Below, piece after piece: positions 1 to 6,800 of a stretch of 12,397 nt of DNA; the stretch's first letter is position 1, and each line of letters starts with the position of its first letter. The notes beneath the pieces were generated by a model. The model saw nothing but the letters and a program-made list of their open reading frames with translations, made no database searches and was not told where the DNA came from. The DNA comes from an uncultured Mycoplasmatota bacterium (GTDB taxonomy: Bacteria > Bacillota_I > Bacilli_A > RF39 > UBA660), in contig CANSDD010000048.1 of assembly GCA_947645535.1 (NCBI GenBank), forward strand, positions 1 to 12,397, given 5' to 3'. Made by a program: the position numbers and the translations under genes.

Positions 1-37
1 GAAATATAAATTTCGAAATATCAGTTTTTTTTGATAC

Positions 38-57
38 TACTTTTTCAGCAGTCTCAT
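38..57. repeat. possible insertion-sequence terminal repeat
   Basis: The stretch reads CTACTTTTTCAGCAGTCTCA on the plus strand. ACTTTTTCAGCAGTCTC resembles, from memory, the terminal inverted repeats of some transposons of low-GC Bacillota (IS1182-like). It lies just beyond the end of the last gene of the left operon, and any element would extend off the left edge of the window. No transposase or matching second end is visible here, so this is only a suggestion. Confidence 0.2.
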
Positions 58-69
58 ATTTACATCACT

Positions 70-318
70 TTATTTTTCTTTATATTTTTGAACATAAGAA
101 CAACTATATATTACATTTATATCTTTCTCTTCAAAATATGAAAATGCATATTCAACTAATTTCTTCGCAATTCCTTTTCCTCTATGATTTGGATCAACAA
201 ATGTATGAATAATATCTACGGTATTATCATCTAAATAGATAAATTCTATATATCCAAATATTATACCATCTTCTTCATACAATATTTTATTATTTTCTAT
301 TTTTATATTATTTTCCAT
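70..318 (-). CDS. small GNAT-like N-acetyltransferase (Acetyltransf_CG/YjdJ type)
   Basis: This 82-residue protein matches the minimal single-domain GCN5-related fold seen in the YjdJ/At1g77540 group, which is normally about 90-100 residues long. The acetyl-CoA binding motif is visible at residues 41-51 (VDPNHRGKGIA, the R-x-x-G-x-G/A loop), followed by the helix KKLVEYAFSYFEEK. Near the end, residues 72-76 read SCSYV, matching the C-S-Y segment characteristic of this group. The substrate is unknown; family members are thought to act on small molecules or protein amines in the cytoplasm. The gene begins 21 nt after the DUF4272 gene, with AAGGAAAG about 14 nt upstream as a weak ribosome site, and looks like the last gene of the operon. 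Confidence is good for the fold and nil for the substrate. Confidence 0.8.
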   Translation of the reverse strand: MENNIKIENNKILYEEDGIIFGYIEFIYLDDNTVDIIHTFVDPNHRGKGIAKKLVEYAFSYFEEKDINVIYSCSYVQKYKEK

Positions 319-339
319 ATCAATATTCTACTTTCCTTT

Positions 340-1011
340 TTATGTATCTAATGAAATATCATTCCAATCTTTAGTGTCACAAATAAGCCACTCTAAGCCT
401 CTTCTTCGCTCTACAACAACATCAGGATTTAATAAGCCAATATTGGTATCTGGATTAATTCTTTTTTCTGTGACTGCCCAATCATAGCGATAGTATAAAT
501 CCAGCATATCTAGTATTTCTTCAATATCTCTCATATGACATTGTTGTTTAAATTCCTCATAAGTATCTGTATCTCCAACTATTCTAATTGCTTTTTCGAG
601 GTCACAGATATCAAATGGATATGTAATATTTTCTACTAATCCTAATGCCCATACTAAAGACCAATATGCTTCATATGTCCAAACAACATCAATTGCATCT
701 TGTTTTTGATACTTATTTGAAAATAATTTCTGTTCTTTTTCATTTAAACTATTCTCTACTCTATATTTTTTTAATAAACTAGAAAATAATTCTTTTGATT
801 CCTCATAATCATTATCTTGTGTAATGTCATAAGCAAGTTGTGTTGAAAGTAGACAAGCAATTGCTCTTTTACAAATATCATCTATACTCTTTAAAGATAC
901 TTGTGTACTATCCTCAATGAAAGGTAATTCTTCAAAACAAGCAATTCCAAGTTGTTTTATTTTTTCATTAGATTCTGCTCTTCTTTCCATCCCACTTTTT
1001 AATTTTTTCAT
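340..1011 (-). CDS. DUF4272 domain-containing protein
   Basis: The 223-residue product has the hallmarks of DUF4272. It opens with a charged helix and a short conserved entry (residues 13-34: ESNEKIKQLGI then FEELPFIEDS). A helix follows with SIDDICKRAIACLLSTQLA, then the aromatic segment VVWTYEAYWSLVWALGLV at about 108-125, and an aspartate/arginine-rich tail (YYRYDWAV, ERRRGLEWL). No signal peptide or membrane segment is seen, so it should be cytoplasmic. The function of the family is unknown; it recurs as an accessory gene in Bacillota. AGAAGGA stands about 8 nt before the ATG. The gene starts 17 nt after the stop of the broken DUF1835-like gene and is followed closely by the GNAT gene, so all three share a transcript. 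The length is normal for the family. Confidence 0.8.
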   Translation of the reverse strand: MKKLKSGMERRAESNEKIKQLGIACFEELPFIEDSTQVSLKSIDDICKRAIACLLSTQLAYDITQDNDYEESKELFSSLLKKYRVENSLNEKEQKLFSNKYQKQDAIDVVWTYEAYWSLVWALGLVENITYPFDICDLEKAIRIVGDTDTYEEFKQQCHMRDIEEILDMLDLYYRYDWAVTEKRINPDTNIGLLNPDVVVERRRGLEWLICDTKDWNDISLDT

Positions 1012-1028
1012 AAAATTTTCCTTCTTTC

Positions 1029-1699
1029 TTAAGCTATTTTAATATATTGTACTTTTTTATATTCTCCAATTAGGTTTTGCTCTTCTACTTCTTCACATAC
1101 TTCTATTTTACCACATCTTATCAATTCATCAATACGCATCTTAAAAAATATATCAGCATAAAACCCACAAAGCCTTTTTGACATACATTCTCCTATCAAT
1201 CTCCAATAACGAATTTTATCATATTCTTTTAATATAGATAATATTTTTCTATCTAAATATTCAAATGATGAAGATGTTAAATTCTGATTGTTTATTATTC
1301 TTAAATCTTCATTTTCATTTTCTATCCTTTTCCATGATTCATAATAGCTTTTTTGTTCTTCTTGGGTAATTTTTCTTGTCCTTTGTTGTAATTTATCTAT
1401 TTCTTCCTCTTTATAACTACCAAGAAAAAAATGTTCATCATCAGTAATATCACAAAGATTTATTTCTATATTTTTCCATCTATAAAAATAATAGATTAAA
1501 AATATAAGGTAGATACATCTTCATTATCTAGTGAAGAATACCAAATACGAATATGTTTATGGTTTTGTATAGCTTTTTCTAATTCTTTTAATTTTTCTCC
1601 ATTTATTGATACTTTGGCTTTATGAGTAAGACACCAATATTTTGGTTTTCCATTTCTTTGTTTACAAACATATTGAATATCACACTTTAATGTTTTCAT
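1029..1699 (-). pseudogene. DUF1835/DUF3658-like gene broken by a -1 frameshift
   Basis: Two frames make one protein. The first frame (1699 to 1496) gives 67 residues ending HIRIWYSSLDNEDVSTLYF-stop. The second frame, starting at the same spot and running to TAA at 1029-1031, continues LIYYFYRWKNIEINLCDI and then the DUF3658-type C-terminus (residues reading YYESWKRIENENEDLRII, YWRLIGECM, MRIDELIRCGKIEV). Adding one base to the A5 run at 1498-1502 (T5 on the coding strand) restores an unbroken 223-codon reading frame, because 671 nt plus one equals 224 codons with the stop. The first 28 residues are cysteine-rich (C6, C12, C23, H26) and are not the usual DUF1835 start, so the gene may also be chimeric. 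Its ATG lies within the last 20 nt of the desulfidase-like gene, with AGGAAGG just upstream. The break is either a real mutation, a slippage site or a sequencing error. Confidence 0.8.
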
Positions 1700-2216
1700 G
1701 CTTATTTCCTTCCTGTAATACTTCTTCTAACTGATGTAGCGCCTTCTTTATGTTCTTTCGGTTAATACCAATAAATGGAATTTGATATTCTTTTACTTTA
1801 TCATATAATTTTTCCATATAAAGGCCTTTTCTTTTTTCTGTTCCTTTGTTGGTATAAATATAATTCACACAGCAAGATGGTGATTGTTCTATTCCAAGAA
1901 TTGCTTTTACTTTATAACCATTTTGAAGTAATTGTTCTATTTCTTTGAGAGTATGATTAGCTAAAGAAGTACAATGTTCATTAAATTCTTCTGTATCATA
2001 TTTCAAAATTCCTTTTGGCTTTCGGATTAAACTATTATGAAAGGAGGCTTCACTACATGGCATTTGAATCATATTGATATTATAATCCATAAGTAACTCT
2101 ATAATTGGTCTAATAGAGGAACTCCATTCATATTTTACAATTCCTTCTGCTTGATAACTCTGTGCAAAAAGACAAAATGGAACAAATACAAATTCTTTGC
2201 TTCTATGATCTTCCAT
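1680..2216 (-). CDS. TudS/DUF523-related putative desulfidase
   Basis: The 178-residue protein resembles the DUF523/TudS group, in particular the stand-alone CD3072-type relatives. TudS proteins use three cysteines to hold a [4Fe-4S] cluster that removes sulfur from thiouracil-like bases. The matching positions here are C15 in VPFCLFAQS, C54 in IQMPCSEASF, and C115 (or C116) in GIEQSPSCCVNY. The order and spacing fit the family; the last motif is usually SPSCG and here has CC. No membrane segment is seen. Cluster binding and desulfidase activity are inferred from these motifs. The ATG has AGGAGA overlapping the stop of the preceding gene, 11 nt away. The 3' end overlaps the next gene by 20 nt, so the two are probably translationally coupled. 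Confidence 0.7.
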   Translation of the reverse strand: MEDHRSKEFVFVPFCLFAQSYQAEGIVKYEWSSSIRPIIELLMDYNINMIQMPCSEASFHNSLIRKPKGILKYDTEEFNEHCTSLANHTLKEIEQLLQNGYKVKAILGIEQSPSCCVNYIYTNKGTEKRKGLYMEKLYDKVKEYQIPFIGINRKNIKKALHQLEEVLQEGNKHENIKV

Positions 2217-2227
2217 AACAACATCTC

Positions 2228-3025
2228 CTATGATAATTTTCTATTCTTTTTCATTTCACATTTATATATGGCATTTCTAAGTAGTGGAAATAATGTATTA
2301 CTAGAATCAAAAGGTTTACTTTCTTCACTTTCTTTTATTACATCATTACCTTTTACCACATTTAATTCTTCTACTTTATATAATTCATAATATTCTTCTT
2401 TTTTCATATAAAGATTACTAGTTAAATCTATTACATATTCTCCATCTATTATAAATGAATGAAAATATTTTTCATATAAATTCTTTGTAGAACGTGCTGT
2501 TACAGCTATATAGTTAGGATTTCTTGGCAATAGAAATAATGTACTTTCGTGACAAGAGCTTTTAATATCACTATTTTCATCTATAAATTTTTTTACATCT
2601 TCATCATTTAATACATCATCTAATTTATAAAATTCTATTATACCAAATTTACTATGTATGGTAATAAGCTCCTCTTTACTTTCACATTTTGATATAATAT
2701 GATAATGTAAAAGAATCGATTCAAAAAAAATTATATTTTCTCTATTTCGAGTGATAGAAAGTAAAAATGATAGTAATAATTCTTTTTCTAAATCTTCTAC
2801 ATTCACATTTACTTCGTTTAATACCTTATACAAAGAATCATGGAAACAATCAAATAAAAATAAAATCATACTTTTATAAATATCACTATTACTTTTCTTT
2901 TTTGTTATTTCTTTAAAATCAATTTTTAAAATATGTTCTAGTTTGGTTATGATAAATTCTAATTTTTCTTCTGCTTCTTTTATCCATTCTTTTTCATACT
3001 CATCTACTATTTTTGATAAATCCAT
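2228..3025 (-). CDS. unrecognised protein with putative Cys-His-Asp (papain/transglutaminase-like) triad
   Basis: This 265-residue protein belongs to no family I can name. The N-terminal half (1-130) is helical and charged, with no signal peptide. The C-terminal part carries three spaced motifs typical of papain-fold or transglutaminase-like enzymes: C158-H159-E in DIKSSCHESTLFLL, H189 in KYFHSFII, and D200 in YVIDLTSN with N204 following. The order Cys, His, Asp, with the His in a strand before a strand ending in Asp, is that of a circularly ordinary transglutaminase-like core. Catalysis is an inference. AGGAGG sits 11 nt before the ATG, inside the end of the HAD gene, and the two genes are separated by one base. 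The TudS-like gene follows 11 nt downstream. The protein is probably cytoplasmic. Confidence 0.7.
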   Translation of the reverse strand: MDLSKIVDEYEKEWIKEAEEKLEFIITKLEHILKIDFKEITKKKSNSDIYKSMILFLFDCFHDSLYKVLNEVNVNVEDLEKELLLSFLLSITRNRENIIFFESILLHYHIISKCESKEELITIHSKFGIIEFYKLDDVLNDEDVKKFIDENSDIKSSCHESTLFLLPRNPNYIAVTARSTKNLYEKYFHSFIIDGEYVIDLTSNLYMKKEEYYELYKVEELNVVKGNDVIKESEESKPFDSSNTLFPLLRNAIYKCEMKKNRKLS

Positions 3026-3026
3026 A

Positions 3027-3680
3027 TTATATGTTTCCTCCTATTTTCTCTATCATTTCTATTGTTAAATCTTCTACATTTTCTATTTCTATTACATCAT
3101 GGTATGGATTTCGAATATGCTTTCGATTTACAAATATAGCATGTAATCCATTTTGAATAGCTCCTTTGATATCTAAATCAATATTATCTCCTACCATTAC
3201 ACATTCATTTGGTAAATGACTAGAGCAAGCATCAAGATAAGCTTTCTGGTTTGGTTTAATTATCTTTTCACCATGAAATTCAGAAAAATAGGAATCAATA
3301 TTCATTATTTTCAATCTTGCTTTTTGTGAATTGCTAAAGTAATTAGAAAGTATTACTAATTCATATTTTTCTGAAAGATTTTGTAACATCTTATCAATTT
3401 TCTGATATTCCTTTGGAACTACATCTTTTAACTTATCAAAAAAACAATCTAAAAATTCTGAATTTAATGAAGTATGTAATATGTCGCTAAAGTGTGTTAA
3501 ATAATCTTTTTTATTATATGAACTATATTTTTCTTCATAACTTCCGATTCCTTTTAAATAAGCTACTACATTTTCTTCTGAATATAAATCATATTCTTTT
3601 AATGTATCTGCAATAGCTTCTTTAAAACTTACATTACATATTAACGTTCCATCTATATCAAATATAATACGTTTTATCAT
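3027..3680 (-). CDS. HAD-superfamily hydrolase (subfamily IA phosphatase-like)
   Basis: All four HAD motifs are present in the 217 residues. Motif I is FDIDGTL with nucleophile D8 and acid/base D10. Motif II is VILSNYFSN with S112. Motif III is lysine K142 in GEKIIKPNQ. Motif IV is VMVGDNIDLDIKGA with D165 and the acidic D168/D170. A helical cap lies between about residues 15 and 85, as in subfamily IA enzymes such as phosphoglycolate phosphatases and the nucleotidase YjjG. It most likely removes phosphate from a small phosphorylated metabolite or nucleotide; the substrate cannot be read from sequence. The start has AGCAGG eight bases upstream, immediately after the stop of the ABC remnant, showing that this gene once followed an intact ABC gene in an operon. 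It is the first intact gene behind the promoter at 4044-4073. Confidence 0.9.
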   Translation of the reverse strand: MIKRIIFDIDGTLICNVSFKEAIADTLKEYDLYSEENVVAYLKGIGSYEEKYSSYNKKDYLTHFSDILHTSLNSEFLDCFFDKLKDVVPKEYQKIDKMLQNLSEKYELVILSNYFSNSQKARLKIMNIDSYFSEFHGEKIIKPNQKAYLDACSSHLPNECVMVGDNIDLDIKGAIQNGLHAIFVNRKHIRNPYHDVIEIENVEDLTIEMIEKIGGNI

Positions 3681-3696
3681 TTTATACCTGCTTTCT

Positions 3697-3900
3697 TTAT
3701 TCTGTCATAAAAAATCTTGCATATTTTCTATCTAATTTCAATAACTCTTCATGCGTTCCCATTTCCTCTATTTTTTTATTTTCAATATATATTATTAGAT
3801 CTGCATCTTTAATTGTATTTAATCTATGAGCAATAATAAATGCTATTTTCCCTTTTAACAATGATTTATTGGCTTCTATAATATTTTTTTCAAACTGTAA
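3697..3900 (-). pseudogene. 3' remnant of an ABC exporter ATPase
   Basis: Read on the minus strand, this stretch gives about 67 codons that match the end of an MdlB/MsbA-type ABC exporter. FEKNIIEANKSLLKG corresponds to the helix just after the D-loop. It is followed by the H-loop (AFIIAHRLNTI), then KDADLIIYIENKKIEEMGTH-EELL, and a normal C-terminus ending FFMTE-stop at 3697-3699. Walker A, the signature and Walker B are absent, and the frame hits stops (TAG, TAA) upstream with no usable in-frame start near the join. The rest of the gene has been deleted, so no product is expected. The HAD gene begins 16 nt later, which fits the former operon order. Confidence 0.85.
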
Positions 3901-3982
3901 GTAAAATGCAAATAATAGGTATAAATGTTAATTTGTTTTCTAATAAAGAAATCCATACTTCAATTAGCAGATTACTCACTTT
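3890..3982 (-). other. short hydrophobic open stretch next to the ABC remnant
   Basis: About 30 codons in another frame read NLLIEVWISLLENK then LTFIPIICILLTV before TGA at 3890-3892. The stretch is hydrophobic like a membrane span and may be the other side of the deletion that removed most of the ABC exporter gene. No good start codon or ribosome site precedes it. The rest of 3983-4043 is leader with no gene that I can support. Confidence 0.35.
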
Positions 3983-4043
3983 TTAAACTTTTTATAATTA
4001 TGTTTAAAGATTTCACTATTATCACTTCCATGTTTCTAATGTT

Positions 4044-4073
4044 ATTATATCATTTTATAAAATTAACTGACAA
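4044..4073 (-). promoter_or_regulatory. promoter of the left operon
   Basis: On the minus strand TTGTCA (4073-4068) and TATAAT (4049-4044) are separated by 18 bases. This is a close match to the vegetative consensus and lies just after the terminator of the 850-residue ABC gene. Transcription would start near 4037 and pass through about 350 nt of ABC debris before the HAD gene. Confidence 0.8.
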
Positions 4074-4080
4074 TAGAAAA

Positions 4081-4112
4081 CAAAAATAACTACCTAATAA
4101 TAGATAGTTATT
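4081..4112 (-). terminator. rho-independent terminator after the large ABC gene
   Basis: On the minus strand AATAACTA (4112-4105) pairs with TAGTTATT (4092-4085). Inside it, a T-G wobble and CTA/TAG extend the stem to 12 pairs around a TTAT loop, and a run of five T follows. It overlaps the TAA stop of the upstream gene at 4108-4110. Confidence 0.8.
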
Positions 4113-6660
4113 CACTTCTAAGTGATTCTACTGGATCCCTACGACTTGCCATTCTAGATGGAATTAGTCCAGCTATGAATGTTAATAGGACTGAAATAAG
4201 TACTAATATGATTCCTCCTACAATAGGAAGTACTGATACATTAGATATATTGGTAATATGTTTAATAATAATATTGATTGGAATATTTAGTAATATTGTA
4301 ACAAAGATTCCAAGTAATCCAGATACTAATCCTTCTATTAATGTCTCTGCATTAAATACTCTTGAAATATCTTTTTTACTAGCTCCAATACTTCTAAGTA
4401 TTCCTATTTCTTTTGTTCTTTCTAATACAGAAATATAAGTAATAATTCCAATCATAATAGATGATACAATAAGAGAAATACTAACAAAAGCCATAAGTAC
4501 ATAACTAATTGTATTGATTATAGAAGTAACTGACTTCATCATAATACCAACCATATCTGTATAGGTAATTTTTTCTTCCTCTACTTTTCCTTTATTATAT
4601 TTATCAATAATAGATACTATTTCTTCTTTTGATTCAAAGTCAATTGGATAAATATTGATAGCATCTGGATTTTCTAAATCTACAATTCCAAGTTTTAATA
4701 AATTAGTTTCATAAGTTGCAGTAGCATTCTCAGTATATGTTGCGATGAATGCAGCAAGTTCATTTTCAGGTAAACTCATAAGATAAGCTTTTTCTTCTTC
4801 TGTTAAATCATTCATATTAAAACTTGCCTTTTCTGAAAATTCCATCCCAGTAAATACATTTATATTTTGATTTTCTTTTTGGAATTTGGCTATTTCGCTT
4901 TCATTTATTTTTTCAATTGTATAATTCGTTAATGCTTTTGTATAACCAATTACTCCTGTTGTTGAGATAGTAGATTCTTCGTTTACTCTAATAATCCCAA
5001 CTACTTTAATATCTTCAGAATTAGATAAAAGATTTTTCATATAATTTTCATCTTCTCTTTTATCTACCCAAATTCCATTTTCAAACTCGTAATAATCAGT
5101 ATTTAAAACAAGTTTAAAGGTAAGTCCTATAACATCATCATAAGTAAAAGATTTCTCTTCTGAAGTAATCTCTTCCCCTTTCATAACTGCTCTTACCATT
5201 TCTTTCAAATTTTCTTGATCTAATAGTCCTAAAGAATATAATGCATAATCACTTACTTCATTTTCATCAGTTACTACTAATACAACTTCGTTATATGCAC
5301 TAGGCCAACTACCTGCTAACAAATCATATTGTGATTTTAGTAAAGTTTCATTCCCAGTAAGTTCTGTCCAAGAATTTACTTCATTCATCATCATAGAAGA
5401 AGTCATATAAGTGTTATTTGTATCAATTCCTAAATTTAGGTTTTCAAATACTGTACTTGGATTTACTTGAACTATTTTTTCTTGATAATCACTTTTATAT
5501 AAATTTAAATTTAGATTATAACTATATTTAATATCACTAACATAATCTTTGATATTTGATTGATCACTATCTAAAAATTTTTTAAATTCTTTTAAATCAT
5601 TTATTTTTGATTCACTTGCCAAAGAAGATATCATGTCCGTCATAATATTATTAGAATAAATTTTATCATTTTCATGAACTTTATCTGTTTTATGCTCTCC
5701 CATCATTGTTAGTATCATACTAGATGTATCAATTGACATTTTCTCAATAACAAGTGGATAAGAAGATAGTGTATCTTCTTCGACTCTATGAATATATCCT
5801 CTTACTCCATTTGATAAAGACATAATAAGGGCAATTCCAATAATTCCAATAGAACCTGCAAAAGCTGTCAAAATGGTTCTTCCTTTTTTTGTCATTAAAT
5901 TATTTAAACTAAGAGAAAGCGCTGTTAAAAAAGACATATTTGTTTTTTTATTTTTTTCTTTTTTACTTTCTTCTTCTTTTCCATCATATGAATTACTATC
6001 TTTGCCAAGAACACCATCTTTTAGTTCAATAATACGAGTAGAATATTCTTCAGCTAATTCTTTGTTATGAGTTACCATAATAACCAATCTATCTTTGGCT
6101 ACTTCTTTTAGTAAATTCATTACTTGCACACTTGTTTTAGAATCAAGTGCTCCTGTTGGTTCATCGGCAAGTAAAATATCAGGGTCATTAACTAAAGCAC
6201 GTGCAATGGCAACTCTCTGCATTTGCCCTCCAGAAAGTTGATTTGGTCTTTTATGAATATGTTCTTCAAGTCCTACTTTTTTTAAAGCCGCTTTTGCTTT
6301 CTTTCGTCTTTCTGTTTTTGATACACCAGATAGTGTTAAAGCAAGTTCTACGTTTGCTAGAATAGACTGATGAGGAATTAAATTATAACTTTGAAATACA
6401 AATCCTACTCTATGATTACGATAAGTATCCCAATCTCTATCTTTATAGTTTTTAGTACTAATTCCATTGATAATTAAATCTCCTGAGGTATAGTCATCTA
6501 ATCCACCTATGATATTTAAAAGGGTTGTTTTACCACTTCCACTAGGACCTAAAATAGAAACAAATTCATTTTTTCTAAAATTGATACTAATGTCATTTAA
6601 GGCTTTTTGTTTAAAGTTTCCAGTTTTATATATTTTACTAATCTTTCTTATTTCTAGCAT
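4108..6660 (-). CDS. ABC transporter, fused ATPase and FtsX/MacB-type permease
   Basis: The 850-residue protein begins with a LolD/MacB-type ATPase of about 230 residues. Visible are Walker A GPSGSGKTT at 38-46, Q-loop Q90 in VFQSYNLIPH, signature LSGGQMQR at 142-149, Walker B ILLADEPTGALDS with D166/E167, and H-loop H198 in VTHN. A charged linker follows. Then come a membrane span at about 262-284, a large extracytoplasmic domain (about 285-712), and three spans at about 715-742, 772-795 and 813-833. The last part carries the FtsX-type segment ERTKEIGILRSIGASKKDI, and the end is RRDPVESLRSE. Such fused half-transporters dimerise and work mechanically on lipoproteins, peptides or antibiotics rather than through a classical pore; the cargo here is unknown. 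AGGAGG stands 6 nt before the ATG. It is monocistronic, with its own promoter and terminator. Confidence 0.93.
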   Translation of the reverse strand: MLEIRKISKIYKTGNFKQKALNDISINFRKNEFVSILGPSGSGKTTLLNIIGGLDDYTSGDLIINGISTKNYKDRDWDTYRNHRVGFVFQSYNLIPHQSILANVELALTLSGVSKTERRKKAKAALKKVGLEEHIHKRPNQLSGGQMQRVAIARALVNDPDILLADEPTGALDSKTSVQVMNLLKEVAKDRLVIMVTHNKELAEEYSTRIIELKDGVLGKDSNSYDGKEEESKKEKNKKTNMSFLTALSLSLNNLMTKKGRTILTAFAGSIGIIGIALIMSLSNGVRGYIHRVEEDTLSSYPLVIEKMSIDTSSMILTMMGEHKTDKVHENDKIYSNNIMTDMISSLASESKINDLKEFKKFLDSDQSNIKDYVSDIKYSYNLNLNLYKSDYQEKIVQVNPSTVFENLNLGIDTNNTYMTSSMMMNEVNSWTELTGNETLLKSQYDLLAGSWPSAYNEVVLVVTDENEVSDYALYSLGLLDQENLKEMVRAVMKGEEITSEEKSFTYDDVIGLTFKLVLNTDYYEFENGIWVDKREDENYMKNLLSNSEDIKVVGIIRVNEESTISTTGVIGYTKALTNYTIEKINESEIAKFQKENQNINVFTGMEFSEKASFNMNDLTEEEKAYLMSLPENELAAFIATYTENATATYETNLLKLGIVDLENPDAINIYPIDFESKEEIVSIIDKYNKGKVEEEKITYTDMVGIMMKSVTSIINTISYVLMAFVSISLIVSSIMIGIITYISVLERTKEIGILRSIGASKKDISRVFNAETLIEGLVSGLLGIFVTILLNIPINIIIKHITNISNVSVLPIVGGIILVLISVLLTFIAGLIPSRMASRRDPVESLRSE

Positions 6661-6689
6661 GAATTTCCTCCTAACTTTATTTTATTTTT

Positions 6690-6710
6690 ATAAACAATTT
6701 TTATGTTTAT
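6690..6710 (-). promoter_or_regulatory. inverted repeat in the ABC gene leader
   Basis: ATAAACA (6690-6696) and TGTTTAT (6704-6710) form a perfect 7-bp inverted repeat with a 7-base spacer. It lies between the proposed promoter and the AGGAGG of the 850-residue ABC gene. It could be an operator or a weak leader hairpin, but A/T-rich DNA yields such repeats by chance. Confidence 0.35.
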
Positions 6711-6719
6711 CACTAGGAA

Positions 6720-6748
6720 AGTTTAACATAAATCAAGAAAAAAAGCAA
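6720..6748 (-). promoter_or_regulatory. promoter of the fused ABC transporter gene
   Basis: On the minus strand TTGCTT (6748-6743) and TAAACT (6725-6720) are 17 bases apart. The -10 box is preceded by TGT, an extended -10 element. It is the best candidate in the gap between the Fic terminator and the ABC start. Confidence 0.5.
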
Positions 6749-6751
6749 ATA

Positions 6752-6769
6752 GAAATAAAACTTTATTTC
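6752..6769 (-). terminator. second A/T hairpin behind the Fic gene
   Basis: GAAATAAA and TTTATTTC are perfect complements separated by two bases, followed on the minus strand by a T-rich stretch with seven T in a row. It may back up the first terminator. The stem is nearly all A-T and so is weak. Confidence 0.45.
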
Positions 6770-6775
6770 AATACC

Positions 6776-6800
6776 AAAAGAGAGAGGACTCTCTACTTTT
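6776..6800 (-). terminator. terminator of the Fic gene
   Basis: On the minus strand AAAAG, a bulged T, and AGAGA pair with TCTCT and CTTTT around a GTCC loop, giving a 10-pair stem that ends in T residues. It begins inside the TAA stop of the Fic gene at 6799-6801. The complement also ends in CTTTT, but no plus-strand gene reads into it. Confidence 0.75.

Noticed and set aside
1029..1495. Reading 1029-1495 as an independent gene
   Set aside because: There is no start codon with a ribosome site; the only nearby ATG is in a frame that stops after nine codons. It fits better as the second half of a frameshifted gene.
2151..2390. Plus-strand open frame across the TudS-like and Cys-His-Asp genes
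   Set aside because: It is antisense to two supported genes and its product is a low-complexity F/S/N-rich string.
4021..4031. ATG at 4029-4031 as the start of a 19-residue leader peptide
   Set aside because: No Shine-Dalgarno sequence precedes it and the product shows no leader-like or attenuator pattern.
4175..4438. Open frame on the plus strand inside the fused ABC gene (also 5873-6070 and 6509-6853)
   Set aside because: These run opposite to a well-supported ABC protein with all its motifs and have no ribosome site. They are antisense shadows in A/T-rich DNA.
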